Origin: Rhizobium sp. NXC24
Lineage (GTDB): Bacteria; Pseudomonadota; Alphaproteobacteria; Rhizobiales; Rhizobiaceae
Direction of reading: 5' to 3'
DNA length: 64,000 nt
NCBI RefSeq assembly: GCF_002944315.1
Contig: NZ_CP024311.1
Coordinates: 1,216,501 to 1,280,500, forward strand
In this document: piece after piece, positions 17,083-24,707 of the stretch
Layout: each line of letters opens with the position of its first letter
Position numbering within the stretch: the first letter of the stretch is position 1
The notes under the pieces: model-generated
What the model was told of the DNA's origin: nothing
What the model saw: the letters and a program-made list of their open reading frames with translations, nothing else
The model's database searches: none
Made by a program: the position numbers and the translations under genes

Positions 17083-18177
17083 ATGAACATCAAGAGCCTT
17101 CTTCTCGGCTCCGCTGCTGCGCTGGCAGCAGTTTCCGGTGCTCATGCAGCCGATGCCGTCGTTGCTGCCGAGCCGGAGCCGCTTGAATACGTTCGCATCT
17201 GCGACGCTTATGGCGCTGGCTACTTCTTCATCCCGGGTACCGAAACCTGCCTCAAGATCGGCGGCATGGTCCGTACCGAAGGCGGCTGGTACAACGCCTA
17301 CAACCCGGGTCCGGGCGGCGATCGTGGCACCTACTGGCACACCCGCGCTCAGCTCAGCGTCGACACCGCAACGGACACCGAATACGGTCCGCTGAAGACC
17401 AACACCGTTTATCGTTTCGACTGGAACGACGGCAACGCTACGACCACCAAGCTGCTCTGGGCTAACATCAGCCTCGGCGGTTTCCTGGTTGGTAAGCAGG
17501 ACTCGCAGTACAACCTGTTCGCAGGTTATGCCGGCGACGTCATCAACGACGACGTGGTCTATGACGGCCCGTACGAACTGAACCAGATCACCTACAACTA
17601 CGATGCAGGCAACGGCTTCAAGGCTGTCGTCTCGCTTGAAGACTCCAACTCCGGTTCGGATACGTCTTCCTACGGCGGCGCTTGGGTTCAGTCCAAGGCT
17701 GACCACTATGCCCCGAACGTCGTTGCCGGCGTTGGCTACAAGGCTGGCAACTTCGGCTTCAAGGTTGTCGGTGGCTATGACTCGATCGTCGAAGAAGGCG
17801 CTATCAAGGCTCGTATCGACGCCGACTTCGGCGCGTTTACGGCCTTCTTGATGGGCGGCTGGAACACCGACGGCGACAAGCTGAACCAGTATGCCGGTTC
17901 GAACCTGAACGCATCTGCTTGCCCGGTTGGCCGTGGCGACCTCTGCGGCTGGGGTGACTGGGCTGTTTGGGGTGGCGTTGGCTATAAGATCAGCGACAAG
18001 CTGAAGTGGAACGTGCAGCTCGCTTACACCGACTCGAAGATCTTCGAAGCCACGACGAACCTCAAGTTCAACCCGGTTAAGAACCTGCTCATCGAGCCGG
18101 AAGTTACCTACACCAACTTCGATTCTGTAAACCAGGATCAGTGGGCTGGTATCCTCCGCTTCCAGCGCAGCTTCTAA
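17083..18177 (+). CDS. RopA-type outer-membrane porin (Porin_2), second copy
   Basis: 364 residues, near-identical to the preceding porin over the signal peptide, the 'EYVRICDAYGAGYFFIPG' start, 'GYAGDVINDDVVYDGPYELN', 'VVGGYDSIVEEGAIKARIDAD' and the last strands ending 'RFQRSF'. Differences gather in predicted surface loops: an extra 'GPGGDR' region near residue 77, an expanded loop near 195, and an inserted 'SACPVGRGDLC' loop near 285 that adds two cysteines. The pattern indicates duplication followed by change of exposed loops, as expected under phage or antibody-like selection. Starts behind 'ctggag'; strongly biased codon use. Confidence 0.95.
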   Translation: MNIKSLLLGSAAALAAVSGAHAADAVVAAEPEPLEYVRICDAYGAGYFFIPGTETCLKIGGMVRTEGGWYNAYNPGPGGDRGTYWHTRAQLSVDTATDTEYGPLKTNTVYRFDWNDGNATTTKLLWANISLGGFLVGKQDSQYNLFAGYAGDVINDDVVYDGPYELNQITYNYDAGNGFKAVVSLEDSNSGSDTSSYGGAWVQSKADHYAPNVVAGVGYKAGNFGFKVVGGYDSIVEEGAIKARIDADFGAFTAFLMGGWNTDGDKLNQYAGSNLNASACPVGRGDLCGWGDWAVWGGVGYKISDKLKWNVQLAYTDSKIFEATTNLKFNPVKNLLIEPEVTYTNFDSVNQDQWAGILRFQRSF

Positions 18178-18238
18178 TTCGGTTATCAAAAACCGAATTA
18201 GCATACACTCTGATCTGACCTCCGATCAGAAGAGGATT

Positions 18239-18265
18239 GGCCCGGTTTTCCCAACCGGGCCTTTT
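18239..18265 (+). terminator. Terminator after the second porin gene
   Basis: GGCCCGGTT / AACCGGGCC, a 9-bp perfect stem with a 5-base loop, followed by TTTTCT. Confidence 0.9.
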
Positions 18266-18303
18266 CTATTCTGCGGCGCGTGGCGATGGTGCTGTGCGCA
18301 AGC

Positions 18304-19194
18304 TCAGATCGTTGCCAGAAAACGCCGAATCGCGGCCGGAATATCTCCGAGGTGCAGAATCGGAGCATGTCCTTGCCCGATAGCAATCTTTGCCGTCATG
18401 CCGGGATGGCGCCGTGCCATCTCCTCTAGGCTGGCTGTCGTCAGCAGCTTGGAGTTTTCCCCGCGAATCACCATCAAGGGGATGTTCTGAAACGCCTCGA
18501 ACTGTGGCCAGAGATCCGGTAGCGGCGTTTCGAAATCGAGCGACTTCATCTGGACGGCAATAGCGGGATCGAAATCCGCTACGACGTTACCATCCTTGAG
18601 CGTATAGATCGCCCGAGCCATGTCGCGCCAATCGTCATCTGTAAGTGCCGTGAAAGCGCGACCGTGATTCTCCCGCAGAATCTCGACAGCATCGTCCCAA
18701 TTGGCTGGCTTCCTGTTGCGGTTCAGATAGTCGCGGATATCGACAAGCCCTTCCTTTTCAAGAACGGGACCGATGTCGTTGAGAATGACGGCCCTCAGGA
18801 TATCGGGATGGCCTGCCGCCAGCAGATGCAGGACAAGACCGCCGCGCGAGGTGCCGATGAAGACGGCCTTTGGTATATTCAGCGCGGCGCAGGTTGTGAG
18901 CACGTCCTGGGCCTCGACCACGAGATTATAGTGGCTCTTGTCGTCGTCCCAGGCCGATAAACCGCGTCCACGGGCATCGAGCGTAATCACCCTGCGCGGT
19001 GCCACCGGATCCCGCGACAAAAGCAGCGCCAACTCGTGGAAATCCCGGGAGTTGCGGGTCAGACCCGGCAAACAGACGATCGGGGCCAGGTTTAAGGCCG
19101 GCGAATCGCCGCTGTAATCGCGTGCGGAAAGCCTCAGCCCGTCCGGTGCAGTGATTGTTTTGATAACAAAGCCGCTCTCATCGTCATTACGCAT
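18304..19194 (-). CDS. Alpha/beta-fold hydrolase
   Basis: 296 residues from the ATG at 19194, which follows 'gaggg'; a start nine codons upstream lacks a ribosome site. The oxyanion loop 'PIVCLPGLTRNSRDF', the nucleophile elbow 'FIGTSRGGLVLHLLA' (GxSxG) and the catalytic His in 'IGQGHAPIL' are in the usual order. 'RVITLDARGRGLSAWD' is the typical strand-turn. Substrate unknown: esterase, lactonase or C-C hydrolase all fit. It is encoded opposite the porins and next to the lytic transglycosylase without evident functional link. Confidence 0.87.
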   Translation of the reverse strand: MRNDDESGFVIKTITAPDGLRLSARDYSGDSPALNLAPIVCLPGLTRNSRDFHELALLLSRDPVAPRRVITLDARGRGLSAWDDDKSHYNLVVEAQDVLTTCAALNIPKAVFIGTSRGGLVLHLLAAGHPDILRAVILNDIGPVLEKEGLVDIRDYLNRNRKPANWDDAVEILRENHGRAFTALTDDDWRDMARAIYTLKDGNVVADFDPAIAVQMKSLDFETPLPDLWPQFEAFQNIPLMVIRGENSKLLTTASLEEMARRHPGMTAKIAIGQGHAPILHLGDIPAAIRRFLATI

Positions 19195-19278
19195 CGATAG
19201 CCCTCGTGGATGGCGTTTCACGAGGGATGTAACGCGATTTTGTCGTCTTGAACAATGATGCTGGCGCCGTCGCGGAGT

Positions 19279-21333
19279 TTAGCCGCGTCCGTAGATCAGA
19301 TCGTGCTCGATATCGGTTTTCTGTCCAAGGCGGGCCTTGTAGACCTGATAATTCTCCATGACGCGCTGGACATAGTTGCGCGTTTCGGGGAAGGGGATGC
19401 GCTCGATCCAGTCGACGACATCGTCGATCGATTTGCCGCGCGGATCGCCGTAGCGGCTGATCCACTCGGGAACCTTGTTTGGCCCGGCATTGTAGGCAAT
19501 GAAAGTCAGGATGTAGGAGCCGCCGAAGGTGTCGATCTGCTCGCCGAGATAATGGGCCCCAAGCGTCGCGTTGTAGCCGGCATCCTGCGTCAGCTTGTCC
19601 GCGGAATAGGCTATGCCGTGACGGCCGGCGACGGCCTTGGCCGTCTTCGGCAGAAGCTGCAGCAGACCGCGCGCATTGGCGGAGGAGACTGCTGCCGGGT
19701 TGAAGGCACTCTCCTGCCGGGCGATGGCATAGGCGAGCGCCTTGCCGGAACCGGAAATATTGGCATTGTCCGGAATGACGCCGATCGGGAAGGCGAGCGC
19801 GGCGACGTCGACGCCGCGGCCATAGGCGATCTTGCCGACCTGCAAGGAAAGCTGATGATTGCCGGAGCGCTCGGCCCGTGCCGCCAGCATGGCGATCTCG
19901 CCGGGGCTCTGCAATTGTTTCGCCAGCGCCCGGTAAAGGGCATCAGCCCGCCAGCCGTGACCTGCCGCTTCAAGATGCGCGATGGCCTGAACGGCTTCGC
20001 GGGATTGGAAGCGCTCCCGGTCCTCGGTCGTCGGCGAGGGGTAGGTGACGTTCAGCGTCCGGCGGCCCAATTTTTCGGCCGCGAGCTGGCCATAGAATGT
20101 GCTGGGATAAGAGGCGGCCTTGGCATAGAAATCCGCCGCCTTGCCCGGACCGCCGGCTTCGGCGGAGCGGCCGAGCCAATACCAGGCGCGCGACAGCGAG
20201 ATCGGACCGTTCGATATCTGCAGAATTTTGCGGAAATGCGTTGCGGCCGTCGCGCCGTCCTGCAATCCGCGCAGCGCATACCAGCCGGCATGGAATTCCG
20301 CCTCGCCGACATCCTGCGCACTCTCCGCGACGCTGGCGTCGACGATGCGATAGGCGGTTTTGAATTTACCTTGATCCACCAGGCCGCGGCTGACGATGCG
20401 CTGCTCATCCCACCATTGGCTGGTATTGACGAGTACGCTGCGGTCACGCGGCATCTGCATCAGCAGATTGGCGGCATCGTCATATTTGTCCTGGCGACGC
20501 AGGTTCTCGACCTGCATGAAGAGATAGGCGGGGTCCTTGCGCCATTGCGGATCGATAGTGGCGAGCAAAGTTCCGGCATTGGCGGAACGATTGTTGATTG
20601 CCGCCCAGGTCTTGTAGAGCGATTGCGCCCTGCCGAGATCGCCGAAACGCTTGGCCTGAGCGGTGCGGCCGCGATAAAGCAAATAGTCCATGCGCGCCTT
20701 ATGATCGGCCGGCGACAGGAGGCTCGAGAATTCGGCAAGGATCTTGTCTTCGAAGGACTTATCGAGCCCCTCATTGCGCCAGATCTTGCGGATGAGTTTG
20801 GCCGCTTGCGCTGACGCACCGCGCGAAACCAGCGCGCGCGACAGGATGACAGCGCCTTCCGGTGTTTCCGGCTGCGAATTGCCAAAGGCGGCAAGCACTT
20901 GGTCGGCCGGCGGGTTTTCAGCGTAAAGCGCGCGTTCGGAATTGCCACGCAGGCTGGCGAGACCCGGCCAACCGGTAAGCTCACGCGCCGCCGCGGCGAT
21001 TTCGCCGGAGGGAACGCCGGGCTGGCCCGAGGTAGCGATCGCCCAGGTCAGAATGTGACGGTCGAGCGTACCCTGGCTCATGCTGTTGCGGATGGCGAGC
21101 GCCTGCATCGGGTTCTTGCTGGAGAGGGCATCGAGACCGGCTTTCAGGTCGCCGCTGACGGGTGCTATTGCAGAGCCGCGCGGGATTGATCCGGTATTCA
21201 ACGGATCCGGCATGGTCATCGCCACATCGGTCGTCTCGGGGGCCGATGTCTGCTCGCCGGGAAGCTGTGAGGCAAAAGTGCTCCATGCGACCGCCACGCC
21301 CATAGCGGTCAAGATCATCACAGGTCTTTTCAT
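19279..21333 (-). CDS. Soluble lytic murein transglycosylase (Slt family)
   Basis: About 684 residues. A hydrophobic N-terminal segment (PVMILTAMGVAVAWSTFA) acts as export signal. A long alpha-superhelical U/L-type domain of tandem helices (about 60-510) follows, then the C-terminal catalytic GEWL-like domain with 'AIARQESAFNPAAVSSANARG' holding the catalytic Glu, 'LLQLLPKTA', and 'TFIAYNAGPNKVPEWI'. It cleaves peptidoglycan glycan strands to 1,6-anhydro products in the periplasm. A GTG four codons upstream (21345) is an alternative start; neither has a clear ribosome site. Monocistronic, divergent from dapA. Confidence 0.92.
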   Translation of the reverse strand: MKRPVMILTAMGVAVAWSTFASQLPGEQTSAPETTDVAMTMPDPLNTGSIPRGSAIAPVSGDLKAGLDALSSKNPMQALAIRNSMSQGTLDRHILTWAIATSGQPGVPSGEIAAAARELTGWPGLASLRGNSERALYAENPPADQVLAAFGNSQPETPEGAVILSRALVSRGASAQAAKLIRKIWRNEGLDKSFEDKILAEFSSLLSPADHKARMDYLLYRGRTAQAKRFGDLGRAQSLYKTWAAINNRSANAGTLLATIDPQWRKDPAYLFMQVENLRRQDKYDDAANLLMQMPRDRSVLVNTSQWWDEQRIVSRGLVDQGKFKTAYRIVDASVAESAQDVGEAEFHAGWYALRGLQDGATAATHFRKILQISNGPISLSRAWYWLGRSAEAGGPGKAADFYAKAASYPSTFYGQLAAEKLGRRTLNVTYPSPTTEDRERFQSREAVQAIAHLEAAGHGWRADALYRALAKQLQSPGEIAMLAARAERSGNHQLSLQVGKIAYGRGVDVAALAFPIGVIPDNANISGSGKALAYAIARQESAFNPAAVSSANARGLLQLLPKTAKAVAGRHGIAYSADKLTQDAGYNATLGAHYLGEQIDTFGGSYILTFIAYNAGPNKVPEWISRYGDPRGKSIDDVVDWIERIPFPETRNYVQRVMENYQVYKARLGQKTDIEHDLIYGRG

Positions 21334-21551
21334 CCGGCTACTCACGACAAAAAACAGGCCCCCTCCATTTGCCGAAGTTTATATTAACGAAACCTTAGCG
21401 TTGGCCCGAATTTCAATCAATTATGATATCGGAAACTGCCCTTTACCATCGAAAGCGCGCTTGTCGCCGTCAAGGCAGCGCTCTATGGTGCGCGGATTCA
21501 TAACCATGGATTGCGGCTGAAGCATGAAAGCGGCGCCGCGAGGAGACTTGC

Positions 21552-22436
21552 ATGTTCCAGGGGTCCATTCCCGCACTCGTTACGCCCTTCACTGACGCCG
21601 GTAAGGTGGATGAAGCATCCTTCGCTTCCCATGTCGATTGGCAGATCAAAGAGGGCAGCAGCGGGCTCGTTCCCGTCGGCACGACGGGTGAATCGCCGAC
21701 CCTGTCACATGATGAGCACAAGCGCGTCGTCGAGCTTTGCATCGAGGTGGCTGGCAAGCGCGTCCCGGTCATGGCCGGCGCCGGCTCCAACAATACCCGC
21801 GAGGCAATCGAGCTTGCCCAGCACGCCGAGAAGGTTGGCGCGAACGCAGTTCTGGTCGTGACGCCTTACTATAATAAGCCGACGCAGAAGGGGCTCTACG
21901 CCCATTTTTCGGCCATTGCCGAAGCGGTGAAGCTGCCGATCTATATCTACAATATTCCCGGCCGCTCGGTGGTCGACATGACGCCGGAGACGATGGGCGC
22001 GCTTGTCAAGGCGCATGGCAACATCGTCGGCGTCAAGGATGCGACCGGCAAGATTGAGCGCGTCTCCGAACAGCGCATCACCTGCGGCCACGACTTCCGC
22101 CAGCTTTCCGGCGAAGATGCGACGGCGCTTGGCTTCAACGCCCATGGCGGTGTCGGTTGTATCTCGGTGACGGCTAATGTCGCGCCGCGCCTCTGTGCCG
22201 AATTCCAGGCGGCGACGCTTGCCGGCGATTATGCCAAGGCGCTGGACTATCAGGATCGATTGATGCCGCTGCATAAGGCGATTTTCCTGGAGCCGGGGCT
22301 CTGTGGCGCGAAATACGGCCTTTCCCGCCTTGGCCGGATGAGCCGCAATGTGCGCTCGCCACTGCTCTCGACACTGGAGCCCGGCACGGAAGCGGCCATC
22401 GATGCCGCCATGCGCCACGCTGGTCTCCTGAACTGA
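21552..22436 (+). CDS. dapA: 4-hydroxy-tetrahydrodipicolinate synthase
   Basis: 294 residues, standard DapA length. It condenses pyruvate with aspartate semialdehyde at the entry to lysine/diaminopimelate synthesis. 'GTTGES' (43-48) gives the catalytic Thr, 'YIYNIPGR' (131-138) holds the Tyr of the proton relay, and K162 in 'VGVKDATG' is the Schiff-base lysine. 'gaggaga' precedes the ATG. It is followed by a hairpin and then smpB on the same strand, an order common in alphaproteobacteria. Confidence 0.96.
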   Translation: MFQGSIPALVTPFTDAGKVDEASFASHVDWQIKEGSSGLVPVGTTGESPTLSHDEHKRVVELCIEVAGKRVPVMAGAGSNNTREAIELAQHAEKVGANAVLVVTPYYNKPTQKGLYAHFSAIAEAVKLPIYIYNIPGRSVVDMTPETMGALVKAHGNIVGVKDATGKIERVSEQRITCGHDFRQLSGEDATALGFNAHGGVGCISVTANVAPRLCAEFQAATLAGDYAKALDYQDRLMPLHKAIFLEPGLCGAKYGLSRLGRMSRNVRSPLLSTLEPGTEAAIDAAMRHAGLLN

Positions 22437-22469
22437 CGGGTACCAACGCTCTCACGAAATCCTCTAGCA

Positions 22470-22499
22470 AGACCGCTCTCTTCACAAGGAGGGCGGTCT
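22470..22499 (+). terminator. Hairpin between dapA and smpB
   Basis: AGACCGCTCTC / GAGGGCGGTCT forms an 11-bp stem with one G-T pair. Only a weak T tract follows, so it may attenuate rather than fully stop transcription into smpB. Confidence 0.6.
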
Positions 22500-22574
22500 C
22501 GCTTATTTAAGGGGTGAAACCTTGGCGCGCCGGTGGCCGCTGCCGGAATTGACGCACGAAAAAGAAGAAGAACC

Positions 22575-23054
22575 ATGGCACCCAAAGGCAGCCAACGCGT
22601 GGTGAAGAAGATTGTCGCGGAAAACCGCAAGGCGCGCTTCAACTACGAGATCATCGACACCTATGAGGCGGGGCTCGTGCTGAAAGGCACCGAGGTCAAG
22701 TCGTTGCGCGAAGGCAAGGCCAATATCGCGGAATCCTATGCCTCCGATGAGGATGGCGAGATCTGGTTGATCAATTCCTATCTGCCGGAATATCTGCAGG
22801 CGAACCGCTTCAATCACGAGCCGCGGCGCCGCCGCAAACTCTTGCTTTCCGGCCGTGAGATCGGCCGGCTGCGCTCCGCTGTCAATCGCGAAGGCATGAC
22901 GCTGATCCCGCTGAAGATTTATTTCAACGATAGCGGTCGTGCCAAGCTGGAGCTGGCGCTCGCCAAGGGCAAGAAGATCCACGACAAACGCGAATCCGAG
23001 AAGGAACGCGACTGGAACCGGCAGAAGAACCGGCTTCTCAAGGATAATGGGTGA
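22575..23054 (+). CDS. smpB: SsrA-binding protein SmpB
   Basis: 159 residues of the OB-fold tmRNA-binding protein used for ribosome rescue. Signatures are '[16 protein letters not shown]', '[21 protein letters not shown]', '[15 protein letters not shown]' and the basic C-terminal tail '[15 protein letters not shown]' that mimics the tRNA anticodon arm in the decoding centre. The start at 22575 follows an 'agaagaag' purine stretch. No tmRNA gene (ssrA) is in this window. Confidence 0.96.
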   Translation: MAPKGSQRVVKKIVAENRKARFNYEIIDTYEAGLVLKGTEVKSLREGKANIAESYASDEDGEIWLINSYLPEYLQANRFNHEPRRRRKLLLSGREIGRLRSAVNREGMTLIPLKIYFNDSGRAKLELALAKGKKIHDKRESEKERDWNRQKNRLLKDNG

Positions 23055-23110
23055 GGGTGAGGAGCGGTCGGGCAAAGCCCGAGCAATCGATCCAGTGAAT
23101 CGATTGCAGC

Positions 23111-23143
23111 GACGAACGCCCTGAGCCAAAGCGAAGGGCCGGC
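23111..23143 (+). repeat. 33-bp direct repeat, copy A
   Basis: Exact match over 33 bases to 23238-23270, downstream of smpB. The unit contains a small internal hairpin (GCCCT...AGGGC). A longer imperfect match (ATCGAT-GCAGCGACGAAC) precedes both copies. Confidence 0.75.
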
Positions 23144-23237
23144 CGCCGCGGCAAACGCGGAAAGCTCCACCGTCTATGAAATTCCTCGCCGACAATCAAA
23201 GCCAGCAGTCAATCGATCGCAGCGACGAACACACTGA

Positions 23238-23270
23238 GACGAACGCCCTGAGCCAAAGCGAAGGGCCGGC
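23238..23270 (+). repeat. 33-bp direct repeat, copy B
   Basis: Second copy, between the smpB end and the 3' end of the NYN-domain gene. Compared with copy A, its left flank carries a 14-base insertion that itself repeats part of the unit. Confidence 0.75.
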
Positions 23271-23307
23271 TGCGGCGGCAGACACAGACGCTCCCGCCGA
23301 TCCCGGA

Positions 23308-23892
23308 TTAATCTTCGGCCTCTGCCGCAGCAGGCGCCGGTTCGACCGGGCGCTGCGGACGCTCGGAGGGGTCGCGGCCGATTTCGGCCTTCAGCGATAC
23401 AAGATCGATGAAGTGATCGGCCTGGCGGCGCAGGTCGTCGGCGATCATCGGCGGCTGGGTGGACATCGTGGAGATCACGGACACCTTGCGGCCACGGCGC
23501 TGCAATGCTTCCACCAAGGTGGTGAAATCCCCGTCACCGGAAAAGATGACCAGGTGATCGACGGTTTCCGACTGCTCCATGGCGTCGATTGCCAGCTCGA
23601 TATCCATGTTGCCCTTGATCTTGCGGCGGCCCATGGAGTCGGTGAATTCCTTCGCCGGCTTGGTAATGACCTTGTAGCCGTTATAGTCCAGCCAATCGAT
23701 GAGCGGGCGGATCGAGGAATATTCTTGGTCTTCGATAAGTGCCGTATAGTAATAAGCGCGAAGCAGATATCCGCGCTTCTGGAAGGCCTTCAGCAGCTTA
23801 CGATAGTCGATATCAAAACCAAGGCTTTTCGACGCAGCGTAAAGATTGGCGCCGTCTATAAAAAGTGCAATTTTTTCGCGTGGGTCGAACAT
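23308..23892 (-). CDS. NYN-domain (LabA/DUF88-like) protein
   Basis: 194 residues of the PIN-like NYN nuclease fold. The metal-site aspartates are visible in 'IALFIDGANLYAASK' (D14), 'KGNMDIELAIDAME' and 'VIFSGDGDFTTLVEALQRRG', the classic LabA triad. The C-terminal tail is Pro/Ala/Glu-rich and disordered. Family members are thought to process RNA; the target here is unknown. Conserved next to smpB/rpoZ in rhizobia, divergent from rpoZ. Confidence 0.88.
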   Translation of the reverse strand: MFDPREKIALFIDGANLYAASKSLGFDIDYRKLLKAFQKRGYLLRAYYYTALIEDQEYSSIRPLIDWLDYNGYKVITKPAKEFTDSMGRRKIKGNMDIELAIDAMEQSETVDHLVIFSGDGDFTTLVEALQRRGRKVSVISTMSTQPPMIADDLRRQADHFIDLVSLKAEIGRDPSERPQRPVEPAPAAAEAED

Positions 23893-24203
23893 CGCTTACA
23901 TATCCATTGTTACCAAAACGCAATTACTTTTACCCAAAATGCAGTCAAAACAATGTCTTGTATGACGCCCAAGAATAATTCGTATTACTTTATGAATTAT
24001 TCATATATCCGAGATTTAGGGCACGATTTATGATATTCCAAGCAACTGTAGGTTGAATGCGCGATTTGTCTAATGAATTTTAGCCCAATGTGGAGGGATT
24101 GGCAGCCCCGAAGCAGGAAAAACTTGAATTTGCCATCGTTTGCTTGTATCGGGCGTGCTACTCCGAGACATGATGACGACATCACGACCGCAAAGGACAG
24201 GCA
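23893..24203. other. Divergent promoter region between the NYN gene and rpoZ
   Basis: 311 bp, AT-rich in the half near the NYN gene. No hairpin, RNA gene or reading frame with support. It must contain the promoters for both flanking genes. Confidence 0.5.
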
Positions 24204-24608
24204 ATGGCCCGTGTCACAGTAGAAGATTGCATTGATAAAGTAGAAAACCGGTTCGAGCTCGTGCTGCTTGCCAGCCATCGCGCTCGCCTGATTTCGCAGG
24301 GTTCCTCGATCACCATCGACCGCGACAATGACAAGAACCCGGTCGTCGCACTGCGCGAAATCGCCGACGAGACGCTGTCTCCTGATGACCTGAAGGAAGA
24401 CCTGATCCACTCGCTGCAGAAGCACGTTGAAGTCGACGAGCCAGAGCCCGATCCGGCAAGCCTCCTGGCCGCTGGCGCTGTCGCTTCTGCTTCGGGCGAT
24501 GAGGAAGAAGATCAGCCGGAAGCCGTTACTTTCGATCAGATGTCGGAAGAAGAGCTTCTTGCCGGTATCGAAGGCCTTGTTCCGCCAGAAAAAAGCGACG
24601 ATTACTGA
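24204..24608 (+). CDS. rpoZ: RNA polymerase omega subunit
   Basis: 134 residues. The N-terminal '[31 protein letters not shown]' region is the omega signature that clamps the beta' subunit. An acidic C-terminal extension (about 75-134) is typical of alphaproteobacteria. 'aaaggacaggca' supplies the ribosome site. It is followed by its own terminator and then rsh; omega is linked to ppGpp sensing, which makes this pairing functionally coherent. Confidence 0.97.
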   Translation: MARVTVEDCIDKVENRFELVLLASHRARLISQGSSITIDRDNDKNPVVALREIADETLSPDDLKEDLIHSLQKHVEVDEPEPDPASLLAAGAVASASGDEEEDQPEAVTFDQMSEEELLAGIEGLVPPEKSDDY

Positions 24609-24655
24609 TCGTCGAGCTTGATGCTCTAACCAAGAGCGATATGATGAAGTAATGC

Positions 24656-24690
24656 GTGCGCCGGTCTTATGACTGGCGCGCTTTTATTTT
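24656..24690 (+). terminator. Terminator between rpoZ and rsh
   Basis: GTGCGCCGGTC-TTAT-GACTGGCGCGC, an 11-bp stem with two G-T wobbles, followed by TTTTATTTT. The rsh start is only 18 bp beyond, so rsh either depends on read-through or has a promoter overlapping this element. Confidence 0.85.
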
Positions 24691-24707
24691 GCGGGAGTAG
24701 CTTGGGA

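Noticed and set aside
16966..18204. 412-codon leftward open frame across the second porin, with a similar one opposite the first
   Set aside because: Arises from the strong codon bias of the porins. The two shadows resemble each other only because the porins do.
19255..20814. 519-codon rightward open frame
   Set aside because: Antisense to the lytic transglycosylase gene; composition is typical of a complement frame.
22500..23310. Possible ssrA (tmRNA) gene near smpB
   Set aside because: No tRNA-Ala-like ends or tag-coding frame are visible; only direct repeats occur in the gap.
23176..24033. 285-codon rightward frame overlapping the NYN gene
   Set aside because: Opposite a gene with an intact LabA-type triad; the frame begins within the repeat region and has no ribosome site.
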